A stretch of 64,000 nucleotides of DNA, from NCBI RefSeq assembly GCF_042453785.1, contig NC_091661.1, positions 27,023,501-27,087,500 on the forward strand, in the 5' to 3' direction. Below, piece by piece: positions 55,742-64,000 of the stretch. The stretch is from Malus domestica. Taxonomy: Eukaryota > Streptophyta > Magnoliopsida > Rosales > Rosaceae. The stretch's first letter is position 1. Every line of letters begins with the position of its first letter. The position numbers were made by a program, and so were the translations under genes. The notes below the pieces were generated by a model. It saw only the letters and a list, made by a program, of their open reading frames with translations, ran no database searches and was not told the DNA's origin.

Positions 55742-58548
55742 TCACGCTCCGAACCCAACATATGTCCAGGATCAACGCGTGACGTCACCTAGCATCCGTA
55801 TATCTAACAGATCCCGCCTCCGAGATATGTACAAGGCATAACTCAAGATCCAATTACATAATAATTTTTTGTAAGCTTTATGGCTGCATCTAACCTCCTC
55901 GTTAGACTATCTACGTACCCTAAACAGGGATCAAGCCATTTGTAGTTCATCATTCACTACCCATCTACATTTACCACAGTACGTTCAAGCCGAAAGATAT
56001 AACATTCTTCAATCAATCATTAGAACTTGACAAGTATGGAAGTACTAGATTCAAGGCTACATAACAATCCAATATGACAAACAACATTTCCATTCCTCCA
56101 TCGTATAAATCACTATGATTTCAACAAGAAACCTTAATCCACCACATGTAATATATCCAAGAACCAACAAGGCACAATATTATTCTCAAGCCACTTTGAG
56201 CAACGAGACTAATCATAATAATAACAATCATATCCCACATCATTCCGCAATCATTCTACTTAATCAATCCTAAAAATCAAAGATGCATGATATCTACAAT
56301 TACTATGTTATTCAATCAATAAGGTCCCATATCAATTCACAAATTTTAATAAAGGATCCCTACATAATTCCCCACCTAGATTCCAAGTACTAACATGATA
56401 AGTCTAATTTATACACAATGTCTACTGTGAACAATTCATATTCACTCGACTCTAAGGTCGGACTACCTTTATGGAAATGAGCAAGCGTAGGGATTCTAGA
56501 CCACTCAACAGAATCCAACCAAAATACCAAGCGACCTCTTGTAATCTCTTCAGACCTGACATCTGTACAATCAGTGCCTACACTATGGGAATGGTGCATC
56601 AACATCAAGAATTCAGATAAGCTGCAAAGCTCGGGTGAGTGACAATAATACAAGGATGTGATAATAATGATAAAGCCAACCATTAATCACAGTTTACATC
56701 TCTTGAATATAAATCCTTCATAAGGAATCAATACCAAACCTTTGTAACTCCGAGGGAGTCACCCAGACATACAATGGTTCATCTGAAAGAAATCACAACA
56801 GCTCACAATCATAATCTCATACAACACAATGAAAAGTAGGGTTAAAGCGACACAGTTCGGCTGAAGTCTACATCTCTGAAGCTATCTCATTCAAATTCAA
56901 TAAACCCCAAGGTGAACACGATCCCGGACCATCTCTCAACGAAATCAAGAAGTATGAGGGATTCCAGACCCTCTTAACGGGATCCAAGTGGGTACGATTC
57001 TGGACCATTTCTCAACGGAATCGCGAAGTACAATGCATAATCACCACTAAATGAAACCCAAGTTAGATACGATTCTGGAACATCACTCAACGAAATCGCG
57101 GAGTAGAAGGGATTCCGGACCATCTCTCAACGGAATCCGAGTAGATACGATTCCAGACCATCACTCAACGAAATCTCGGAGTAGAAGGGATTCTGGACCA
57201 TCACTCAACGAAATCCAGACCAGGATACGATTCCGGACCATCACTTAACGAAATTGTGGAGTAGAATGTGTAACACCAATCAATGAAACAAGACATGGAT
57301 CAAGTTCTTCATGGTACAAAGACTCAACGAAACGAGAATGAAATAATGACACGAGGGTTGAAACATGTTTCGAAGTAACAAACCCCATAACATTGGGTTA
57401 ACGGTTCACTACTAGCCCTCGCATTTCATCACATCAATCCAATCATACAATACAAACCATATTTCCAATATGCACGTCAAATCACACCATAAAACTACAT
57501 CAATGGTTAAATAATAAAAATTAACAATTTTATAGGAAAAATAATTATAAAACCATCTCATATCCACACAGGATAGTAGTTATGAAAATAAGATAATCAC
57601 CAATATCACATATTAGTCATTCACATTTCTCCACATCACACCAACAATTGAATTTTGGGAAACCAAGCTAGACATAGGTTCACAGGGTCACTAAAAGGTA
57701 TTTGGTACTTAGACAACACTCGTGGATAGTCCCACGCACCGCCACACGCAATGGTAACCATGGTGAAGGGTTTGAAAACCCAAATTTTCAGCCTTAACGC
57801 AAGAGGCTCAAATTCACGTGGTAACTAGAGCTCAACAAGGGAGACATTATTCACAACTAGACCAATGACAAATTCTAACCGGAATCATCCAAATTCTTCG
57901 GGAAAATCGGGTTTCTAGGGTTCTAAACACCCAACTCTAAAACGAATACGAAAGCACGAACCAAGCATACCAACTTGAAGATTATGAAGAGTAGATGAAG
58001 TTTCATACCTCACTTGAGGGAAATGGTTGCCGGAATCACCGGAAAAATGACAAAACCGCCGAAAAACCCATCCGACTTTGCTGCCTCGAACTGGAAAAAT
58101 GGATTAGAAAATGGAAAATCTAACATTACAGAGTTGTAGGGCTCGTCAAGAGCTTTCCATGAACACCAAGATCACCCAAAACGGAGATCGGATGAAGAAA
58201 ATATGAGCAAGTCAAGTTGACGGGTTAACGGGTTGATATCTCCCAAAAAAGGGGTCAAAAATCAGACCCCCTCCCTTTTTTTTTTCATTCCCTGCTGTCT
58301 AATCCCTTAACCCAAATATATGTTTTTTTTTGGCTCTTTTACTCACAAGTGGAAGTTTAATAATTTCTACAAACTATAGTATCACAACTTCAAACGTCCG
58401 TAACTATACCTTATAATTCGGACTCGCAAACGGCTTTTGCCTATGCGCTCGTAGTTTCAAGATCTATTCGAATACGTTACTTGTGACCTCGAAAGGTCAA
58501 CGAATTTTATATAAATACTTTCCAAACTTCAAACTTTGTAACTAATTT
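55742..58548. mobile_element. LTR-like block inserted in a hairpin repeat
   Basis: It begins TGTCACGCTCCGAACCC, a start typical of plant Gypsy LTRs, and interrupts the second hairpin copy. It has no long ORF. It contains a tandem array (56925-57270). Its right end is not clear (no terminal CA or target duplication was found). A large solo LTR or a non-autonomous element fits best. Confidence 0.5.
56925..57270. repeat. Tandem array of GATTC(C/T)GGACCATC units
   Basis: About seven units of 45-70 bp share GGGATTC or ACGATTC, GGACCATC(T/A)CTCAACG and GAAATC(G/T)CGGAGTA. The frame seen across part of it (repeated HHSTKSRSRRDSG) comes from the repeat. Confidence 0.8.
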
Positions 58549-58594
58549 AATTACTAGTACCGGCCGCAAATCAACTCTTAGACCAAAAGAATAC

Positions 58595-58597
<3 letters not shown>

Positions 58598-58646
<49 letters not shown>
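58598..58646. repeat. (GA)n microsatellite
   Basis: About 24 GA units lie at the end of the split hairpin repeat, some 200 bp past the stop codon of the leftward SNF2 gene. Confidence 0.95.
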
Positions 58647-58650
<4 letters not shown>

Positions 58651-58840
58651 ATTATTTAGTGACTAGCATGTGTGCCATTAACATCACAGACATCCAAAAA
58701 AAATAGCAATAAATAATGAAGGATTCAATATATACAAGAAAAATAATAGTTTCGAAAATAAAATCCTAATTAAAAATAAAAAACATGGTTAAAAGCCTAA
58801 CAAAATATCTTTTCTCTTAACTTGAGCTGCTAAGTTATGG

Positions 58841-61800
58841 TCACAAAGAAGATGCATGCTGCTCCTTATGTCTCTTCTCAGCTGCTATGGCAGCTGCCAC
58901 AGAAGGTGGCAAATGCCGTAGACTTTCCGTTGGGTTCTCGTTGGGAACTTCAGTTGCCTTTCCTCGAGTTTCTGGTACCGGGGGTGGCACTGTTGCGAAT
59001 AAGGATTCAATGTCTTTTAATGTGAAGAAAGGCTGATCTTGATTCTTCGTGTTCCCGATGAATGCAGTGCTGTTCCGGCTTTTGTTGAGTTTATATATAC
59101 TCTCTTCAACCGTGTCTTTAACCTAACTCCACAAAAATGAATAAGCGAGATTAAATATCGAAAATGCACAGATGACTGTGTTCTCACAAGCATTCTGGTA
59201 ACATGGCAGTGAATCTTAAAAACAAGTTATTCTACAAAACACAGAAGTGTCGGAAAGGGAGATGCACGTACTATGAAACGATGAGCTATGGTTTTGCTTT
59301 TCTGTCCGATTCGGTGGACCCGACTGATCGCCTGTGCTTCTACTGCTGGATTGAGAAGCGGCTCGACAAGAATAACATGCTTCGCTTCCAGAAGATTGAG
59401 GCCGTTAGCTCCATGTTGAATCAGGAGCAGTAACACTTGGAAAGATCTTTGCTCTTTCTGTCCACGTATCTTGTGATTTCCTTTTGCACCTATCTTTTCG
59501 CCTTTAAATTCGCTAATGGCAACTTGTGATTTCCTGCACTTACACAGCAGGCATATTTAGAAAAAAGGAGAAGGAATTCGAACTTGGGTAAATTTTATCC
59601 GCTCTGAATTCGGTAATGGCAACTTACCTTCCTCCTTTCATCCGAACATGCGTAATGTCATTAGCAGCGAAGGCATGCTCCAATACATCGAGCACATCAT
59701 GCCAGCTTGAGAAAACAAGAACTTTAGCCTCTGGATCTGTAGACTTTATCCACAGTATTCTTCTTGTCACTGCTTCAATCTGCACAAATACACCCCCAAA
59801 AATGAACATTAATCTAAACTTGCTGACACAAACTACACTAATAAATGGTAAGGGTCAGCAGAAAATGAGGAAGTGGTATGCTAGAGTTCTTATTTGTTTG
59901 GTCAGGAAACCACACCTACAAAATCGAGGACAGTAGAACACATACCTTTGTTCCATATGAACCTTGTACCATAACAGATGCTTCAGACATTTCACGACTT
60001 TCGGTTGTATGAAGCACAGAAGAAGTACTAGTTTCACTCTGCCCATCATCAGCATAAGCAATGTTTCCAACATCAGTATGTTGTCTACATGTTGGGCATT
60101 TTACCCACTTATCTTGAACCTTGTTATTCCGTTCAGTAATTGCAAATAAACCTAGCAGGAACGGTTGTGAACTCGAATTAAATGACAGTTATTTAAGAGA
60201 ACATAACGAATTATCAAGGAAGAGACGCACCAAGAAGAATAATGATAATAATAATAATAACAAAAGTAGGACAAAAGGCAATTAGCAAGATGGAGACATA
60301 GAAGGTTGCCACTGATGACTCACATAAGGTTTCCCAATAGCTACAGTTTTAGTCAGCCGAATCACATTTTTGGTCAACCAAGGAAGGCTCTCGGAGATTT
60401 TAGCAGAAGACTGGTGTAAAGATTTTGGGAGATACAGACTAGCATTCAAGGTCTTTAGTGGCCATAGTCCATGTTTTCATTTTATTGGTAACAAAATAAT
60501 GTAAGTATGTCTCCTATTTCTTGAGGCAACGGTTTTATCATGGAGATGGTACGGTGAATACTTACATTTACAGCATGTAAGATGCCCACACGGAAAAACC
60601 ATCTTCCGAATGGTTAATGGATCTTGACAAACCGGGCATGTTTCTTTATCGCCTGTAGGTATGCATACATTTTTCTGTTCCGTGGATGTTGGCATAGTGG
60701 CTGCCCCTTCAGCTACCGAGGAAGGATTTGGACTTTGCAACGGCACCTTTTGTTTAGCTTGTACCAGACCCTGGGAACAATAAAAAAGAGTTAGTATTGA
60801 CTCCCGACAGTAGCAACAACAAAGACATTCTGTTTTTATGTAGTTTAAGTTTCAACACAGAAAAAGTAGAAAGGTCAGTGCGCAAAGCATACCACCAAAG
60901 GACACACAATTCTGCACCCACGAAAAGAAAATCTAAATCTGAATGATTAAAATGGACTTTTGCTTCTACCTTTAAATAACGAAGTTTCCCTTTTACAACA
61001 GACAACGAATTTAAGGATGTGAACTTGTCGCTAGTATATAGGACGCTAGCTGAAGGTAATTCTTCTTCACTTAAAGCATCAAGAGCTTTATCATCCTCAT
61101 CTTCTGCTAGGCGCAATCTTGAAGTTGCCATGTTAAGCTCATCATAAGCTTGTAGAATTTGAGCTTGGGCTATTGCCAAGGATCTTGCATGGGGATACTC
61201 TTTGCGCATGCCCTAAACCAGGTAAGAAAGAAAAAGGATCATATTTTGCGAATGCCCAACGGGAATACTATTAGCGGGACAATTAGTATCCCAAAGAAAG
61301 ACAACAAAAGTTTAGCAAGAGTAGGCTCTGTTCTATGATCCATTAACTACAGGAGTTCTTAGTTTCAGAGCTGCAGTCAAATAGTTGCTGTTGAAAGAAT
61401 ACTACAATACAGGACATACCTCAAGAGCGTGGAGGTGCTTTGTGGCTTCTGATGTACCGTCCCTCCCTAATTGGGCCTTGCAATGATTTCTTATAACTCC
61501 AAGAACAACCTCTAATTCAGATGGAGCTTTTGAAACCTATCATCCGAATATGATAAACAGGACAAGTTATAGAAGCTCCATCTACCTTAGTTTCAGTGAC
61601 ATTTAAAGTATAAACGAAAGACGGCTGCATTTTAGCACCTTTTAAGGATGAACAAAACTAATAGTGAGATAAAGTGACTGACCACAACTTTTCCAGCATC
61701 TCTCTTCTTTGACTCTTTATTAGAATTGGATGATGTTGACTCTTTATTTGGCTGCGACAAATTCTGATAAAAACGATTAAGTTCAGAGTTCTTCTTCTGC

Positions 61801-63940
61801 AAAGCCACAGCCTCTTCAGCACATGTAGCTGTCCCTCCGCCTACTTTTTCACTACGAAAGAGCCTTGCTTCATAGTCCTAGTAAAGAAATCATAAATTGT
61901 AAAAACTATGCTCATGTTAAGCCATACTGCAAATCAACAGGGATTAAAAGAAGAAGAAGAAGTGTAACAAACCCGAAACAATTCATCTAGTTCACAGAGA
62001 ACACACAAAGGACCATCATCACAACCCTTGCAATTTCGACAGTTTCTCACGCGGTGAATATCCTCCTCCTTTGGCTTCTCCATCGTCTGATCAATTTCTA
62101 AAAGTCGATCAAGCAACGTCTTCCTAGATGCTGCTAATTGGTCCAAACCAGTCTGCATATGATACTTCAGGCCACTTATGCTTCGGAAACTATATCAAAG
62201 GGATACAACTAATCAGAATCCACACAATATAGACAGCTAGATTCAGTTTACTTGAAATTGAAAGCCACGAGCAACATTCATGAGATACAGGTGAAGAGAC
62301 AAACAGTGCAAAAAGTCAAATATATGACCCTGCAGTAGATGCGATGCAGAGGACCAAATGTTTACTTACCGAGAGGCAATTCTCGATGACTTCCCATTGT
62401 TTAGAGTTCCTACAAGGGCCTCTTCAATCTTTCTCATCAAATCCCTAGAGAGGTCTATGTTCTTTTCAGCATGAAGAAGGGCTTCCAACCACCAAACTGT
62501 ACTTAGATCTTTTCTGTCGCTGATTGCATTGCAAACCTTCAAAAGAGTTTATCTAAATGTTAACATATAAAGAGAACAAAGTGATGATTGGAAAAGAACA
62601 GCATATGGAAAAAATATACATGAACTTTTTTAGCCTGCTCAAAACCATAAAAAAGAAAGAGAACCAAAATGAACTACCATCGATTATTTAGCATACAAAG
62701 TGTGATTGTCTAGACAATCCTATATAGAGGATCATAAAGTGCTACACGGAAGCAGTTACGAAAAATACCTGTGTGTAAGACTTGTTAAACTCTTGTTGAG
62801 CCATGGATAGCTTTGAACTGAATACAGACAAGTACTTCTGTTTAATATTGTCAAAGGCTATTCTCAAAGATGCATCACTGAAAGAACTACATGATGGCTG
62901 GGGACCATTATCGCATTCTTGGTGAGCAGCAGGAACATTATCTGATAATTCAGATGTACCTTCCAGTGAGTTACTGGCATCATTGGCAATTTCTTCTTTC
63001 CCACAAAGTTTTTGCCTCTTCGCTACATGTTGATCACAAGTTTCAATGCCCTGTATCTTGGAGGCCATTTCCCTAGAGCTCCCAGGAAGCTGTTCTTTTG
63101 AAGGGCAGCAGTTTGTTGCCAAAGGGAGTATATCAGCAAGATTATGATAAATGTGGATGCTCAACAAAGGGTCCAGGCGGAAATCCTCATTGTGCTGTTC
63201 AGCTAAATCCAGCGCTTCCTTGTACAAGGATAGAGCTTGGGTGAAGTTTTGTTCGAGTATAGCTATCCCGGCAAGCCCATTGAGAGCGACGACTGACCTC
63301 CTAAGCGCTTCCTCTCCTTCTACCTTTGTTTTACCTACAAGAACCTGTAGAACAAGATCCCATAAAACAAAAAGAATCAATCACAAAATTTTTAGTAATA
63401 AAGTACAGAAACACACCATTAGTATTTCCTCCATAGTCATGGGTGACTGTTGCAGAGAACGAAGCCCAAAGCTTCCTACTTGAGGGTGGCAGCAGGCTTG
63501 GCGAAGCTTCAACAGTGTATTCAGAAGCTTTCCTGCCTCTGCGTGTGTGATGAGTGGATCTGATGAATCATTAGATGCTAAGCATCCTGGACAGCAAGCA
63601 TGAAAAATGTCAGACCTTAAAGTTGCGTCTTCACATGCAAACTTTAGGGTTACCTATAGAATGACTCTTAAATGAAGTTGCAAAATAATCATTAACAACC
63701 TCTGACTTCTCTTTTTCGAATATCATCTTTCAGACTGTCAATGACTTCTCGGGCATAGCTCACACAAGTTTCGTGTTGCCTTTGGTAAAAGTGTTCTTCT
63801 ATTGGAGATAAAGTGAGCCAAGAGAGGCACTCCTCCTGAGGAGGAAGCTCCAACTCATCTGCAACATGCACTTTCAAAGATCGCCACATAATTTTCTTGA
63901 AAAATTTATGAGCAAATTCCCTAGCTGCCACATCTTTCCT
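58841..63940 (-). CDS. SHPRH-like SNF2 ATPase / RING ubiquitin ligase, C-terminal half
   Basis: Thirteen exons, in reading order: 63700-63940, 63417-63586, 62769-63344, 62370-62536, 61973-62189, 61683-61877, 61420-61536, 60970-61212, 60566-60770, 59946-60151, 59628-59779, 59272-59533 and 58841-59122. All are GT-AG with matching phases. The 5' exons lie beyond the window. The visible part starts with the end of the SNF2 N-terminal lobe (HKFFKKIMWRS, LSPIEEHFYQRQHE, LKLRQACCHPQ). A long helical region follows, then a C3HC4 RING (CPVCQDP, CGHLTCCKC, CPTCRQ, split by an intron). The helicase C-lobe has VLVFSSWHDVLDVLEHAF, QHGANGLNLLEAKHVILVEP and the arginine-finger motif SRVHRIGQ. The tail ends EQHASSL. 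SHPRH/Rad5-type proteins ubiquitinate PCNA in DNA damage tolerance. The Arabidopsis counterpart is probably At2g40770. Confidence 0.94.
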
Positions 63941-64000
63941 CTGAAAAGGCAAATTTAATAAATTAAGGAAGTGACTAAAACTAGCAGGAGAAAGCAAGAA

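Noticed and set aside
55065..57270. CRISPR-like array
   Set aside because: The regular repeats have no equal-length unique spacers and no cas-type genes; the DNA is plant nuclear.

Overview
This is 64 kb of plant nuclear DNA: AT-rich, with GT-AG introns, dense in nested transposable elements. A eudicot is clear from the gene families. Rosaceae (apple/pear group) is my inference, from the Cassandra element and the general style of the repeats; I could not run a search. No CRISPR array, tRNA gene or bacterial operon was seen.

Host genes, left to right: an F-box protein (minus, cut by the window start); a TMEM87/lung-7TM (GOST) membrane protein (minus, 5 exons, 532 aa); a group III WRKY factor of WRKY55 type (plus, 3 exons, 362 aa); a second group III WRKY of WRKY54/70 type (minus, 3 exons, 303 aa); a TrhO/rhodanese protein, probably STR7 (plus, 5 exons, 457 aa); a 59-aa QCR10-like subunit of mitochondrial complex III (plus, 2 exons); transcription elongation factor TFIIS (plus, 2 exons, 379 aa); a 149-aa single-exon protein of unknown role (minus); and the C-terminal half of an SHPRH-like SNF2/RING ATPase-ubiquitin ligase (minus, 13 exons visible, continuing past the right edge). 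Exon borders were set by hand from GT/AG sites and reading-frame continuity, and each spliced model is a whole number of codons.

The run WRKY55 - WRKY54/70 - rhodanese - QCR10 - SNF2/RING matches, from memory, the order of Arabidopsis At2g40740 to At2g40770. This window would then be an expanded orthologous block, swollen by repeats and with TFIIS, the 149-aa gene and about 15 kb of transposons between QCR10 and the SNF2 gene.

Repeat layer: a hAT-like element (5.1-6.9 kb) carrying a captured glutamate synthase exon; a Copia retrotransposon (12.6-18.2 kb) with identical 5-bp target duplications, a nested hAT element and a gag-pol frame broken only by in-frame stops; a cluster of overlapping small inverted-repeat elements (27.5-28.3 kb); a roughly 1-kb tandem duplication (31.3-35.5 kb) whose right copy was hit by a Cassandra TRIM with 5S rRNA-like LTRs, a long-TIR Mutator-like element and a small MITE; a repeat complex with an intact 224-aa coiled-coil ORF (44.4-48.3 kb) next to two RTE-type LINE copies; and an LTR-like block (55.7-58.5 kb). 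At least three MITE families have three copies each.
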